Assembly: GCF_016592435.1 (NCBI RefSeq)
Contig: NZ_AP014545.1
Span: 930,001 to 994,000 of the forward strand
Reading direction: 5' to 3'
DNA length: 64,000 nt
Source: Amphritea japonica ATCC BAA-1530
GTDB taxonomy: Bacteria; Pseudomonadota; Gammaproteobacteria; Pseudomonadales; Balneatricaceae
The notes under the pieces are model-generated. The model was given only the letters and a program-made list of their open reading frames with translations, was not told the origin of the DNA and ran no database searches. Of the stretch, positions 10,772-20,207 are shown piece by piece (the stretch's first letter is position 1; every line of letters begins with the position of its first letter). A program made the position numbers and the translations under genes.

Positions 10772-12153
10772 CCAGTAGTACTACTAAGTTGGGGTTGCTG
10801 CTTTTGGCTGACGATACCTGCCCAGAACAGCAAGCACCCGCTGATAAGAACGGTTAGGGAGATAAACAGCAGTTTAGTATACTTATGACTCTCCCCCAGC
10901 AACTGAGAATGCCCGGCAGATTCAGTAAAGTAGAGTGCCGCGCCGGTAATAGCAATCGCAAAGCTGGCTAAATAACTCCATAGCGGGATATCCGTTCGAC
11001 CACCCCATAGTGAGAAGAATATTACCGGGGCCAGATACATTGATGCAGTACCGCTGACAGCGACAGCGCTGAACAGGTCTTTATTGCCCCAGAAGACCAG
11101 GAGCAGACCGAGCATCACAAACACTGCCATCGTGATTCTGCCATTCGCCCGGGAGGGCTCAATCCATCTCATATCCACGGCGACCAGCTTAGAGGCACTC
11201 GACAGAGTGCTATCCAGCGTCGACATAGCGGATATCACCAGCGTTATGTTGAAGAGCAGCATGGGGTTCTCACCGAGGATACGCAACAGAACCTGATTCA
11301 TGGTCTCGCCACTGCCGGCATTGGCTCCTGCTACGATACCAAAACTGCCGAAGAGCATGATGCAGGCAAAGCTGATCCAGGCGGCATGATAAAAACTTTT
11401 CAGAGTGGTTTCTCTATCTGCAAGGAAGCCCCGGTCCATCATCACGGGGTCATGCATTGGGTAGCTCCAGATCTGTAGTAAAGCAACCACAATAAGTACC
11501 GGGCCGGGATCACTAATAGAGAAACTTTTAAACATCAGCGTAGCGGTATTAAGGTGACCTGTTGTTATCACGACAATTGTCAGTGCGGCCAGCAGAATCA
11601 AAAAAAGAACCATCTGGAACAGATCGGTTCGCAAGGATGCGTGAAGCCCGCCGAGCATAGAGTAGACAAGTGTGACGATTGCGAAAAGAGCCACGGCTAT
11701 GGTGTAAGAGCTACTACCTGCAATGCCAAAGAGTATGCCGATCACCAGAATGTTAGCAAATACCTCGCTAACTAAGCGGATGCCGACGACAAAGTTGTAG
11801 CACTGCGTTCCCCATTTGCCAAACCGGTCGGTTAAAAAAGCCTGAATGCTGTCAAAACCATGTTTAAATCTAACGGAATCTATAATCTTGGCTCCCGTCA
11901 GAAAAGACAGGTAATAGGCTGCATAGGCCACAGTTCCCCAGATGCCATAATAAAAACCAAGGATGGCTGCATTAAGTAGGGAGCGCGCGAAAATCCAGGT
12001 AGTTACCTGTGAAAAGGTAAGCATTAACAGGCCGGGTGGCTTTCCTTTGGGCGATAGCCCATTGAAGAAGGCTCCGTTGCTTTTGGCCTTTGGGGTAATA
12101 AAGACTGAAAATATTGCTACGGCAGCAACCGCAATGATGAGTGGCAATTCCAT
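10768..12153 (-). CDS. sodium:solute symporter (SSS family)
   Basis: 461 residues from the ATG at 12153, which has AGGA 8 nt upstream; the longer frame from 12207 adds residues without a good SD. About 13 hydrophobic segments. SSS-type signatures include VYSMLGGLHASLRTDLFQM (the core helix following the fifth segment) and SAMSTLDSTLSSASKLV. The substrate cannot be read from the sequence. It is the first gene of the leftward set with the phosphoesterase, DUF2238 and mnmH. The family moves sugars, amino acids, carboxylates and vitamins using Na+, which fits a marine host. Confidence 0.87.
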   Translation of the reverse strand: MELPLIIAVAAVAIFSVFITPKAKSNGAFFNGLSPKGKPPGLLMLTFSQVTTWIFARSLLNAAILGFYYGIWGTVAYAAYYLSFLTGAKIIDSVRFKHGFDSIQAFLTDRFGKWGTQCYNFVVGIRLVSEVFANILVIGILFGIAGSSSYTIAVALFAIVTLVYSMLGGLHASLRTDLFQMVLFLILLAALTIVVITTGHLNTATLMFKSFSISDPGPVLIVVALLQIWSYPMHDPVMMDRGFLADRETTLKSFYHAAWISFACIMLFGSFGIVAGANAGSGETMNQVLLRILGENPMLLFNITLVISAMSTLDSTLSSASKLVAVDMRWIEPSRANGRITMAVFVMLGLLLVFWGNKDLFSAVAVSGTASMYLAPVIFFSLWGGRTDIPLWSYLASFAIAITGAALYFTESAGHSQLLGESHKYTKLLFISLTVLISGCLLFWAGIVSQKQQPQLSSTTG

Positions 12154-12264
12154 GAGTTGTCCTGACTTTTTGGACCCGATTTTTGTCCGAATATTATGAG
12201 CTAACAAACTGAAACTAAGATGAAAATATTATTTTCAGCGGCCAAGTTAACCCTATTTTTTTGA

Positions 12265-12293
12265 CAAAAAAAAGCCTGTCGTAAGACAGGCTT
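12265..12293 (-). terminator. terminator after the universal stress gene
   Basis: Stem AAGCCTGTC / GACAGGCTT with loop GTAA (12272-12293). On the minus strand it is followed by a run of eight T. It closes the TRAP-dehydrogenase-usp operon. Confidence 0.9.
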
Positions 12294-12344
12294 ATTCAGA
12301 GGCTAACGTGCTTTGCGTTGCAGATTTTCGCCAGCTATAACGCG

Positions 12345-12833
12345 TTAAGCGAATTTCTTACCAGTCGGGACTGCCAGTACAGGTACTTTAGCGCCTTTAA
12401 TAACCTGGCGGGTCGTCTGACTGTGATGGCCAAAGGTGTTTTCTGAGCCCATTACAATCATGTCAGCATTGTAGTTCGCAGCAGCTTTAAGGATTGAATC
12501 GGTATAGTTACCTTCAACGATAACCTGCTCAAGATTCAGGTCTACTTTTTTATCCAGTGAGCCGAGCTCTTCTACACAGAACTTATCGATTCGGGTTTTC
12601 ATCTGCTCCATAACAGCATCGATACCTTCATCATGCATCTTATTGACGACGTCTTCTGGCAGATAGTTTTGGATCAGCGCGTGCCCCAGTTCGCCGATAG
12701 GCTCAATGATGTGCAACACGACGATACGTGCATTAAGTGTCTGAGCAAGGTTAACCGCCTGTCTGAAAACAGGGCGGGTATGTTTGCCCAAAGAAGTTGT
12801 GTACAGAATTGTCTTGATTTCAGGGAGTGCCAT
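12345..12833 (-). CDS. universal stress protein (UspA family)
   Basis: 162 residues from the ATG at 12833, with GAGGAA 7 nt upstream; the TTG at 12839 is too close to that site. Single Usp domain: N-terminal IKTILYTTSLGKHTRP strand-loop and the C-terminal nucleotide-binding motif MGSENTFGHHSQTTRQVIKGAKVPVLAVP, which resembles the ATP-binding G-2x-G-9x-G-S/T pattern but is not perfect. Last gene of the leftward operon, 16 nt after the dehydrogenase. Usp genes often accompany TRAP transporters, and a role in tuning uptake is plausible but unproven. Confidence 0.9.
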   Translation of the reverse strand: MALPEIKTILYTTSLGKHTRPVFRQAVNLAQTLNARIVVLHIIEPIGELGHALIQNYLPEDVVNKMHDEGIDAVMEQMKTRIDKFCVEELGSLDKKVDLNLEQVIVEGNYTDSILKAAANYNADMIVMGSENTFGHHSQTTRQVIKGAKVPVLAVPTGKKFA

Positions 12834-12849
12834 GCTCAATTTCCTCAGT

Positions 12850-15729
12850 TTACTGATCAGGCGTATGCGCTTGTATCAGTTTGTTCTCTGGGGTTGTATC
12901 CCGATTACTCAGTTTAGGCTGACTAACCCGGTCCAGAAGATAAATAATCGATTTGTAATCTATACCGCTGTGGTGTGACAATCCTATTTCACAGGTGCGA
13001 CTGGTTGAATAGCCTGTATTACATCCTTCAACCGCTGGTTTTAGCGTTCTCAGAGCGGATTCATTCAGCTCTGGTGTCGAAAACCCTTTATCGCCGGCAA
13101 AGCCACAGCAGGTTATGTCTTCGGGTATCACTACATCGGTAACGCAAGCTTCAACAATCTGTTTTAGCTTATCTGCAGCGCCCATTCGGGTTGTACTACA
13201 GGTAATGTGTAATGCCACTGTCTCTTTAGCTGGCGTAATGACCAGCCGATCAAGCAAGTACTCATGGACAAACTCTACGGTATCCAAAAGTTTGATTTGC
13301 TGATCTACGTTATCCTTTAGTCTAATACTACACGGACTGGTGTCTGAAAGCACCGGATACTCACCATTTCGCGTAGCTTTGAGTAACATTTTTTCAGTCT
13401 CAGACGCTTTAAATGCTGCTGCATCAAACATCCCTTTAGACTGAAAAGGCATGCCACAACATAGCTGATCCAGGTTTTCAGGGTAGATAACCTCGAAACC
13501 GGCTTTGCGTAGCAATTGTTCCGTTTTATCTGCCAGAGAGGTCTGATCCTCATCCCCCCGGGCAGGTCCCATCGCACGACTGGCACAACTGGGCAGATAA
13601 ACAACCTTCGGTGCGTCCGGATTTACAATCGGGCGCTGGGTGTTAATCTTAGTGGCAGCCTTTGGCATTGATGGTGTCCATTTCTGTACCCGGCCGCCGG
13701 AAATCTTACGGGAGGTATCACAGATAGTGCTCATCGCCTTAGTACCGAGCAGGGCATGAGTCAGATCCGCACCTATAAATGCAGCCTTACTCACTTTCAT
13801 TACGCCACCGTAATGCTCTGCCAGCCACTGAGCCAGTTTCGTATGATTCTCATTGTTTCTACTGCGCACAGAGCGGGTCAGATCTCCCGTATTGATCTCT
13901 ACAGGACAGGTGGTGGAACATAACCCGCAGGCCGCACAGGTATCAATCCCCTGATAAAGGTATTCTTTGCGTAACTCGGCAAGACGCTGCGGATCTTCTC
14001 CGTTGGCTTCCAGACGGGCAATCTCTCGCCAGATAACAATTCGCTGGCGTGGTGTCAGGGTCAGATCCCGCGAAGGGCAGGTCGGCTCACAGAATCCACA
14101 TTCAATGCACTTATCCACAAGTGAGTCAGCAGCCGGCAATGGTTTAAGATTTTCCAGATGAACATGGGCGTTACGGTTAAGTAAAACACCGGGGTTAAGG
14201 ATGTTTTCGGGGTCGAAAAGTTCTTTGATTTCCCACATAAGGGCATAAGCTTCACTGCCCCATTCTTTTTCAACATAGGGTGCCATATTACGGCCGGTAC
14301 CGTGCTCTGCCTTCAGTGAACCATCATACTTATCCACCACCATATTGGCGACATCATCCATCAGGCCTTCATAGCGCTCAGTTTCAGCCTGGGAATCAAA
14401 CGACTGAGTGAAAACAAAATGGAGGTTACCCTCGAGTGCGTGACCAAAAATCAGCGCTTCATTGTAATGCCACTTTTCAAAAATCTGATGCAGGTCGTGA
14501 ACCGCATCGGCTAATTGAGGCACAGGGAAGGCAACATCTTCGATAATGACCGTCGTTCCTGTTTCGCGTATCGCGCCTACTGCCGGGAACAGCCCTTTAC
14601 GAATCGCCCAGTACTTTGAATATTCAGTGGGGTCAGTCGTGAATTGAACGGGTTGAACCGTTTCAAGTGCTGCTATCGATGCTTGTATTACCGCAACCTG
14701 CTGGGCAAGATGATCCGGGCAACCTGAGCGGGTCTCGACCAGCAGCGCAGCGGCATCATCGGGCAGGTTCTTAATAAAGTCGGGCATACCTGCTTTATTT
14801 TCAATTGAACGCAGGCCTGCCCGGTCCATCATTTCAACCGCGGATACGGGAGTCTGCTTCAGAATAGCGACGGCTTCACAGGTGGTGCGAACCGTTGGGA
14901 AAAAGATCAGTGCTGAAGCTTTGTTAGGGTGCTCATCAACTGTGTTATAGGTGATCTCAGAAATGAAGCCTAAAGTACCTTCAGAGCCGATCATCAGGTG
15001 TTTCATGATCTCGATCGGGTCTTCATAATCCACCAGAGAGTTGAGTGCATAACCGGTGGTATTTTTCAGACGGTACTTATGTTCGATACGCTGGCGGAGA
15101 CCTTCGTTGCTGCAGGTCTGTCGGGCAAGTGATTCTAGGGCGATTAACAGGCCCTTATGACTGTTTCTAAAGTCCGCAACAGACTGACTATCGCCGGTAT
15201 CCAATGATGTACCATCGGCCAGTATTAGCTTCATGCTCCGTAAGGTGCGATAACTGTTTTGCGCCGTACCACAGCACATCCCACTAGCATTGTTCGCGGC
15301 AATACCACCAATCATCGCGGTGTTTATGGACGCTGGATCAGGGCCGATTTTTTTATTAAAGGGAGCCAGTGCTTTATTTGCCTGGCCGCCGATGACACCT
15401 GGCTGCAAACTGATCTGGCTGGCATCCTCATTAATTGAATAGTTCCTCCAGCCATCGCGAAGCTGAATTAACACCGAGTCTGTAATAGCCTGACCGGAGA
15501 GACTGGTTCCGGCTGCACGAAAGGTAACCGGAATTGCTTGTTGCTGGGCCAGCTTAATGATGCGGGCGACATCCTGTTCTGTTTCAGGGCGTACTACCAA
15601 TTGTGGAATCAGGCGATAGAAACTGGCGTCGGTGCCATAGGCCAGGGTGCGCAGAGGGTCAGAAATGATCTGCTGAGCGGGCAGAAATTCCTGTAGCAGT
15701 TGCATGAATTGTTGGTATTGCTGCTTCAT
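12850..15729 (-). CDS. FAD/Fe-S D-lactate-type dehydrogenase
   Basis: 959 residues combining a GlcD-like FAD enzyme with an electron-transfer tail. The PCMH-type FAD domain spans about 37-265 (GTSLSGQ at 74-80, GSEGTLGF at 248-255). The FAD-oxidase C domain has GHALEGNLHF (429-438) and KAEHGTGR. Two 4Fe-4S clusters are at CIECGFCEPTCP (541-552) and CAACGLCSTTCP (598-609). Two CCG repeats follow (QLCCGMPF and TCCGFAGDKGF). This architecture matches Pseudomonas quinone-linked D-lactate dehydrogenase (Dld-II/LldE-neighbour type) and D-2-hydroxyglutarate dehydrogenases. With a TRAP importer upstream and a PdhR box in the operon promoter, D-lactate to pyruvate is the best guess; another 2-hydroxy acid remains possible. 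Confidence 0.88.
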   Translation of the reverse strand: MKQQYQQFMQLLQEFLPAQQIISDPLRTLAYGTDASFYRLIPQLVVRPETEQDVARIIKLAQQQAIPVTFRAAGTSLSGQAITDSVLIQLRDGWRNYSINEDASQISLQPGVIGGQANKALAPFNKKIGPDPASINTAMIGGIAANNASGMCCGTAQNSYRTLRSMKLILADGTSLDTGDSQSVADFRNSHKGLLIALESLARQTCSNEGLRQRIEHKYRLKNTTGYALNSLVDYEDPIEIMKHLMIGSEGTLGFISEITYNTVDEHPNKASALIFFPTVRTTCEAVAILKQTPVSAVEMMDRAGLRSIENKAGMPDFIKNLPDDAAALLVETRSGCPDHLAQQVAVIQASIAALETVQPVQFTTDPTEYSKYWAIRKGLFPAVGAIRETGTTVIIEDVAFPVPQLADAVHDLHQIFEKWHYNEALIFGHALEGNLHFVFTQSFDSQAETERYEGLMDDVANMVVDKYDGSLKAEHGTGRNMAPYVEKEWGSEAYALMWEIKELFDPENILNPGVLLNRNAHVHLENLKPLPAADSLVDKCIECGFCEPTCPSRDLTLTPRQRIVIWREIARLEANGEDPQRLAELRKEYLYQGIDTCAACGLCSTTCPVEINTGDLTRSVRSRNNENHTKLAQWLAEHYGGVMKVSKAAFIGADLTHALLGTKAMSTICDTSRKISGGRVQKWTPSMPKAATKINTQRPIVNPDAPKVVYLPSCASRAMGPARGDEDQTSLADKTEQLLRKAGFEVIYPENLDQLCCGMPFQSKGMFDAAAFKASETEKMLLKATRNGEYPVLSDTSPCSIRLKDNVDQQIKLLDTVEFVHEYLLDRLVITPAKETVALHITCSTTRMGAADKLKQIVEACVTDVVIPEDITCCGFAGDKGFSTPELNESALRTLKPAVEGCNTGYSTSRTCEIGLSHHSGIDYKSIIYLLDRVSQPKLSNRDTTPENKLIQAHTPDQ

Positions 15730-15819
15730 AAGAACCTCGCCTCAGGCAGCCGAATGCACAGGAGCCGCCCGGTATTTGTCAGACCCAAAGGGCCGGTATT
15801 ATATTTTTATAAGGAGAGA

Positions 15820-15844
15820 GGGAAGGAGATTCGTGCTCCTTCCC
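15820..15844 (-). other. intercistronic hairpin
   Basis: GGGAAGGAG-7 nt loop-CTCCTTCCC, a perfect 9-bp stem between the TRAP large subunit and the dehydrogenase gene. It has no U tract, so it is more likely an mRNA stabiliser or processing element than a terminator. An A/T-rich stretch (TATAAAAATATAAT on the minus strand) follows and might be a -10 region for a secondary promoter. Confidence 0.55.
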
Positions 15845-15856
15845 TGTGTTGCCAGG

Positions 15857-17242
15857 TTAACCGTATGCTGCTGCAGGTAACCAGAGTACCAGTTGAGGCC
15901 AGAAGACCAGAATCAGTAAGCCGATCAATTGCAAAATGATGAACGGAATAACACCCTTATAAATATCAGTCAGTCTTACATTCGGCGGACATACGCCCTT
16001 TAGATAGAAGAGGGCAAAACCTACCGGGGGTGTGAGGAACGAGGTTTGTAATGCCATCGCCACTAACATGACGAACCACACCAGCTCAGGATTATCAACG
16101 ACGCCATAGCCATTGATATCGAGCCCCAGAGCCGATATGACGGGGGCCAGCAATGGGAGAATAATCAGCGTAATTTCGATCCAGTCCAGGAAAAATCCCA
16201 GTAAGAAAATAATGCCAAGAATAAAGAAGATAATGCCATAAGGACCAAAAGGCAGTCCGGTCAGGAATGATTCAATCAGCTCGTCACCGCCCAGCTCTCT
16301 CAGTACTAAAGCAAAACAGGTAGCACCGATAAAGATAGCGAAGATATAGGCCGTCGTATTGTAAGTGCCTTGCATCACTTCTTTCAGCACTTTAAAGCTG
16401 AACTTACGGTTATAAAGCGCTAGCAGGGTTGCGCCAAATGCGCCGACACCTGAAGCTTCTGTTGGGGTCGCAAAACCACCGAAAATAGAGCCCAGAACAA
16501 CAAAGATCAGCAACAGTGTTGGTAGTACTGCTTTGATAACTTTAACCACAGTGGCCATGTCTGCAGGTTTTGCATCTACTGGAACGGGGGCAGATTCAGG
16601 TTTTAACCAACCGGTAACCAATATATATACAATATACATGGCTCCCAGCATCAGGCCCGGGAAGACTGCGCCCATAAACAGGTCGCCAACCGACAGACCC
16701 AGTTGATCGGCCATAATAACCAGCATAATACTGGGTGGAATCAGAATGCCCAGTGTGCCTGCGCTGGCAATGGTACCCAGCGCCAGTGGCATAGAGTAGC
16801 CCTGTTTAGTCATAGCTGGCAGAGACATTACGGCTAGCAAAACGACCGAAGCACCAATGATACCGGTCGATGCAGCCAGAATAATACCAATAGCCGTTAC
16901 CGTAATAGCCAGACCACCACGGACTCGCCCAAACAGTTCCTGCATCGAATTCATCAGGCGTTCGGCAACGCCAGACTTATCCAACATAATGCCCATAAAG
17001 ATAAACATGGGCAGGGCAACCAGAATCCAGTTGTCCATAATCTTCCAGAGCCGGTTAACCACCAAACCCAGCGTCAGAAAGTCTAATCCGGTGATAGTGT
17101 CGAAGTAGGTATCGGCCAGATAGCCAATGAAAGCAAACGCGATACCGATGCCACCTAATACCCAGGCGACGGGAATGCCGGTAAACAGAAGTGCGATGAA
17201 CGACAGGAACATCGCGATAACAAGAATCTCATTAATTTCCAT
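15857..17242 (-). CDS. dctM: TRAP transporter large permease (DctM-like)
   Basis: 461 residues with about 12-13 membrane helices, the normal length for the TRAP 12-TM subunit. Family landmarks are FIFMGIMLDKSGVAERLM, GASVVLLAVMSLPAM, GTLGILIPPSIMLV and TEASGVGAFGATLLAL. With the small subunit and the binding protein it forms a Na+-driven secondary importer in the inner membrane. Its ATG shares a base with the stop of the small-subunit gene (TAATG), implying coupled translation. Confidence 0.93.
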   Translation of the reverse strand: MEINEILVIAMFLSFIALLFTGIPVAWVLGGIGIAFAFIGYLADTYFDTITGLDFLTLGLVVNRLWKIMDNWILVALPMFIFMGIMLDKSGVAERLMNSMQELFGRVRGGLAITVTAIGIILAASTGIIGASVVLLAVMSLPAMTKQGYSMPLALGTIASAGTLGILIPPSIMLVIMADQLGLSVGDLFMGAVFPGLMLGAMYIVYILVTGWLKPESAPVPVDAKPADMATVVKVIKAVLPTLLLIFVVLGSIFGGFATPTEASGVGAFGATLLALYNRKFSFKVLKEVMQGTYNTTAYIFAIFIGATCFALVLRELGGDELIESFLTGLPFGPYGIIFFILGIIFLLGFFLDWIEITLIILPLLAPVISALGLDINGYGVVDNPELVWFVMLVAMALQTSFLTPPVGFALFYLKGVCPPNVRLTDIYKGVIPFIILQLIGLLILVFWPQLVLWLPAAAYG

Positions 17243-17769
17243 TACAGGTCACCTTTAAACAGTAAAACGGTATCCCGGTAGAGGCGGGATAAAACAGCGA
17301 GGGCTAACAATCCCATGCTAAGGGGGATCACACTTTTGATTAGCCAGCGAAAAGGAAGGCCTGATGGTGACTCTGAGTGTTCGTTAATTCGATAAGACTC
17401 TGCAACGAAATCCAGGCTGTGGATAAAGATGACAGCGATAAAAGGCAGCACCATAAACAGGATGCTAAGGATCTCAATTACATTTTTTGTTTTAGCTCTG
17501 AAGTGGGAATAAAACAGATCAACCCGGATATGCGAATTGGTCGTTTGCGCATAAGACAGACCAAACATCACGCCTACGGCATACAGGTGCCATTGGAGCT
17601 CTTCAAAAATGATCAGACCACTTGAGAAGCCTTTACGAAGCACTACCTGAGTAATAATGATAAGGACTAGGAGGACATAGGACCAGGCGATGAGATGTCC
17701 GATCTTCTGTATCATCCGGTCAATGCTGTCCGCGAGTGGAACGCGGGGCAGGCTGCTTGGCTCATTCAC
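17242..17769 (-). CDS. dctQ: TRAP transporter small permease (DctQ-like)
   Basis: 175 residues with four hydrophobic segments and the DctQ landmark EELQWHLYAVGVMFGLSYA followed by HIRVDLFY. GTG start at 17769 with AAGGTG about 8 nt upstream. It lies between the binding-protein and large-subunit genes, the usual TRAP order. Confidence 0.92.
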   Translation of the reverse strand: MNEPSSLPRVPLADSIDRMIQKIGHLIAWSYVLLVLIIITQVVLRKGFSSGLIIFEELQWHLYAVGVMFGLSYAQTTNSHIRVDLFYSHFRAKTKNVIEILSILFMVLPFIAVIFIHSLDFVAESYRINEHSESPSGLPFRWLIKSVIPLSMGLLALAVLSRLYRDTVLLFKGDL

Positions 17770-17913
17770 AATAATGCACCTTTACCAGTTATTGTTATAG
17801 TTATGTATAGCTTGAGTCAGGCTAATACGTATAAGTTTTTGAAAAAACTCTGAAAAATAGACGCGCGAAAGCATCTGTTTTACAGATGGTTTTCATACAG
17901 TATAGATAGAAAG

Positions 17914-17939
17914 GCAGGGGGATAGAGTTATCCCCCTGC
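17914..17939 (-). other. hairpin after the TRAP binding-protein gene
   Basis: GCAGGGGGATA-GAGT-TATCCCCCTGC, a perfect 11-bp stem, 13 nt after the dctP stop. The minus-strand run after it is CTTTCT, too weak for a full terminator. A partial terminator or 3' stabiliser here would give more binding protein than membrane subunits, a known arrangement in periplasmic-binding-protein operons. Confidence 0.7.
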
Positions 17940-17952
17940 TTGAGTTTAGTGC

Positions 17953-19026
17953 TTAGTTATTCTTAGCGCGTGGTAAGAATGCGTTAGCTTCCCACAAGTT
18001 ATAACCTTCACGGAAGGTGCTCAGATCATCCCAAACCTTCTTGAAGAAAGGATCAGCAGCTGTTTTTTCAACAACAACTTCGTCCCATTTTTCTTCAAAG
18101 GTTTTCAGCATTTCGTCATTCCAGTAACGAATGTTTACGCCTTGATCTTTCGCTTTGGCCATGACTTCAAACTGCATAGACTCACCTTCAGCAATCGCAT
18201 TAGTCATGGATGCTTTACAGGTGTTTTCTACGATAGCTTGTTGTCCTGTAGACATTTTGCCCCAGGCATCTTTGTTAACAAGCAGCTCAAAGACAGTTGC
18301 TTGCTGATGCCAGCCAGGGAAGTAGTTATATTTGGCAATTTTGTGTAAACCAAGAAGCTTATCAATGGCTGGTTGAGAGAATTCGGTCGCATCGATTGCG
18401 CCTTTCTCCAGTGCACCGAAGATCTCACCACCGGGCAGCTGTGAAGTAGATACGCCCAGTTTCTCCATGACGGAAGCGCCCAGTCCGAAGAAACGCATAT
18501 TCAGGCCTTTCAGGTCTTCAGGCTTATTGATCTCTTTCTTGAACCAGCCAGATGTTTCCGGAGAGATAATGGCACAAGGAATAACTTTAACGTTGAAGCC
18601 GTTAGTATCGTACATTTCCTGATACAGGCTCATGCCGTTGCCGTAGTACAACCAAGCCATATACTCGCCTGCTTCAGGGCCGAATGGCACTGCAGAGAAA
18701 AGAGCTGCGGCTGGCATTTTACCCTGCCAGTAGCCGGCTGTGGCATAACCGGAGTTAACTTTTCCTGAAGACACGGCATCCAGAATCTCTTTTGCGCCTA
18801 CCAATTTACCTGGCTCGTAGATTTTCATCTTAACAGAGCCGTCGCTCATCACAGGAAGTTGTTCAGATACCCACTTAATGGGAGTACCCAAAGCTGGCAG
18901 GTGAGAGCCAAAAGCGATAGGTGTTTTTAGAAGAACCCGGTCTGCGGCCTGAACAGTTGTCGTTGCGGCAGTCAAAGCGGTTGAGAGTACTGCAGCGGAG
19001 ACCAGAGACTTTGAAAATGTATTCAT
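17953..19026 (-). CDS. dctP: TRAP transporter substrate-binding protein (DctP-like)
   Basis: 357 residues. Signal peptide 1-27 ends VQAA. The mature part is a DctP-type periplasmic receptor: KTPIAFGSHLPALGTPIKWV, GAKEILDAVSSGKVNSGY, NMRFFGLGASVMEKLG, GEIFGALEKGAIDATEFSQP and YNYFPGWHQ. The invariant Arg (in LNMRFF) that pairs with the substrate carboxylate in this family is present. The ALEKGAIDATE/PGWHQ subgroup includes 2-oxoacid (TakP) and lactate (TTHA0766) receptors, which fits the lactate hypothesis. SD GAGGA lies 6 nt before the ATG. Confidence 0.92.
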   Translation of the reverse strand: MNTFSKSLVSAAVLSTALTAATTTVQAADRVLLKTPIAFGSHLPALGTPIKWVSEQLPVMSDGSVKMKIYEPGKLVGAKEILDAVSSGKVNSGYATAGYWQGKMPAAALFSAVPFGPEAGEYMAWLYYGNGMSLYQEMYDTNGFNVKVIPCAIISPETSGWFKKEINKPEDLKGLNMRFFGLGASVMEKLGVSTSQLPGGEIFGALEKGAIDATEFSQPAIDKLLGLHKIAKYNYFPGWHQQATVFELLVNKDAWGKMSTGQQAIVENTCKASMTNAIAEGESMQFEVMAKAKDQGVNIRYWNDEMLKTFEEKWDEVVVEKTAADPFFKKVWDDLSTFREGYNLWEANAFLPRAKNN

Positions 19027-19116
19027 GGTGTATCCTCGTGATGTTTTGTTGTTTTTATCTTAATTTGCCTGATTCAGAACAGGCCATTCGGAAGCCTTAA
19101 AAAAATGTTCTTGAAT

Positions 19117-19133
19117 AATTGGTAATACCAATT
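19117..19133. promoter_or_regulatory. PdhR operator (perfect palindrome)
   Basis: AATTGGTAATACCAATT matches the E. coli PdhR consensus AATTGGTnnnACCAATT at every defined position. It lies 91 bp upstream of dctP and about 290 bp upstream of pdhR, inside the divergent region, so it probably represses the TRAP-dehydrogenase operon until pyruvate accumulates. Confidence 0.85.
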
Positions 19134-19265
19134 TACCATGCAATTAGTCGCTACCTTAAAAGTTACAGGTATCGCTTGTCAATGCTTTTTTATGTATTAA
19201 AAGTAGACGTATCTTCTGAAAAAGCGCTATTTTTTATTAAAATCAATAAGAAAGCAGGGTGTTTG

Positions 19266-19282
19266 CTATGGTCAGACCAATT
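19266..19282. promoter_or_regulatory. second PdhR-like operator
   Basis: CTATGGTCAGACCAATT has a perfect right half (ACCAATT) and TGGT in the left half, with three mismatches at the outer left. It lies about 140 bp before pdhR, a position suited to autoregulation, as in E. coli. Confidence 0.6.
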
Positions 19283-19424
19283 TTTATTTGGTGTGTTTGG
19301 TGTGCTTCTATATAGTTCACGTCTGACACTGGCTGATTTGGCTGCTAAATATGGCTGGCACATAAGCTGGTTGAGAACATAAAGACGTAGTTGCCCACAT
19401 AGGGCGATGGGTGGAGAAACAACG

Positions 19425-20189
19425 ATGGCGTATCAGCGAGTAAAACAACCCAAGATATCCGATGTAATCATGGGTCAGTTGGAAGAGATGGTGCTCGAAG
19501 GTACGCTCAAGCCTGGTCAGAAGTTACCGCCTGAGCGAGAACTGGCCAAACAGTTTGAAGTTTCACGTCCTTCCTTAAGAGAAGCGGTTCAGAAGCTGGC
19601 CACCAAAGGGATTTTGATCAGTCGTCAGGGCGGTGGAACTTATGTTTCAGAAGAGCTGGGAGGGGCGTTCTCCGATCCTTTACTGGAGCTTTTCAGAACA
19701 CACCCGGAAGCACAGTATGATCTGTTGGAGTTTCGTCATGCCCTCGAAGGCGTATCTGCCTATTACGCAGCACTGCGAAGCACGCCTGCGGATAAAGAAA
19801 ATATTCGTGCCTGTTACGATGCTTTGCAGGGTTATCACGATAGAAAGGAGTTTGATAAAGAAGTATTAGCCGATGTGGACTTTCATCTGGCAATCGCCGA
19901 AGCCACTCATAACATGGTTTTGCTGCACATGATGCGTGCCCTCTTTAGTTTGTTGCGACAGCATATTTGGGAAAACCTTAAGGATATCTATCCAAAATCC
20001 GGGATTCGCGGAAAAATACATGAACAGCATTCAGTGCTAATGGATGCGATCCTGGCGGGGGAGCCAGAAAAGGCGCGCAAGGCTGCCCATGATCACCTCG
20101 CTTATGTAGAAGATGCACTGCTGGAGCAGGGTAAAGAGAACACTCGCCTCAAAAGAGCACTGCGTCGCGCCGACGTCACCCCTCTGTAA
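19425..20189 (+). CDS. pdhR: pyruvate dehydrogenase complex repressor PdhR
   Basis: 254 residues, the same length as E. coli PdhR. The N-terminal winged helix starts MAYQRVKQPKISDVIMGQLE and contains KLPPERELAKQFEVSRPSLREA (recognition helix). The C-terminal FCD effector domain includes the metal/ligand residues in DVDFHLAIAEATHN. Start at 19425 chosen for GGAG 8 nt upstream and alignment with the E. coli start. In E. coli the protein represses aceEF-lpd and respiratory genes and is released by pyruvate. Here aceEF follows and two PdhR-type boxes lie upstream. LldR is the closest alternative, but the N-terminus is clearly PdhR-like. Confidence 0.93.
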   Translation: MAYQRVKQPKISDVIMGQLEEMVLEGTLKPGQKLPPERELAKQFEVSRPSLREAVQKLATKGILISRQGGGTYVSEELGGAFSDPLLELFRTHPEAQYDLLEFRHALEGVSAYYAALRSTPADKENIRACYDALQGYHDRKEFDKEVLADVDFHLAIAEATHNMVLLHMMRALFSLLRQHIWENLKDIYPKSGIRGKIHEQHSVLMDAILAGEPEKARKAAHDHLAYVEDALLEQGKENTRLKRALRRADVTPL

Positions 20190-20207
20190 TACTGCCTCTG
20201 TATAAAA

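Noticed and set aside
19119-19382. 87-codon frame between dctP and pdhR
   Set aside because: It covers the operators and promoter region, lacks an SD and has no resemblance to a protein.
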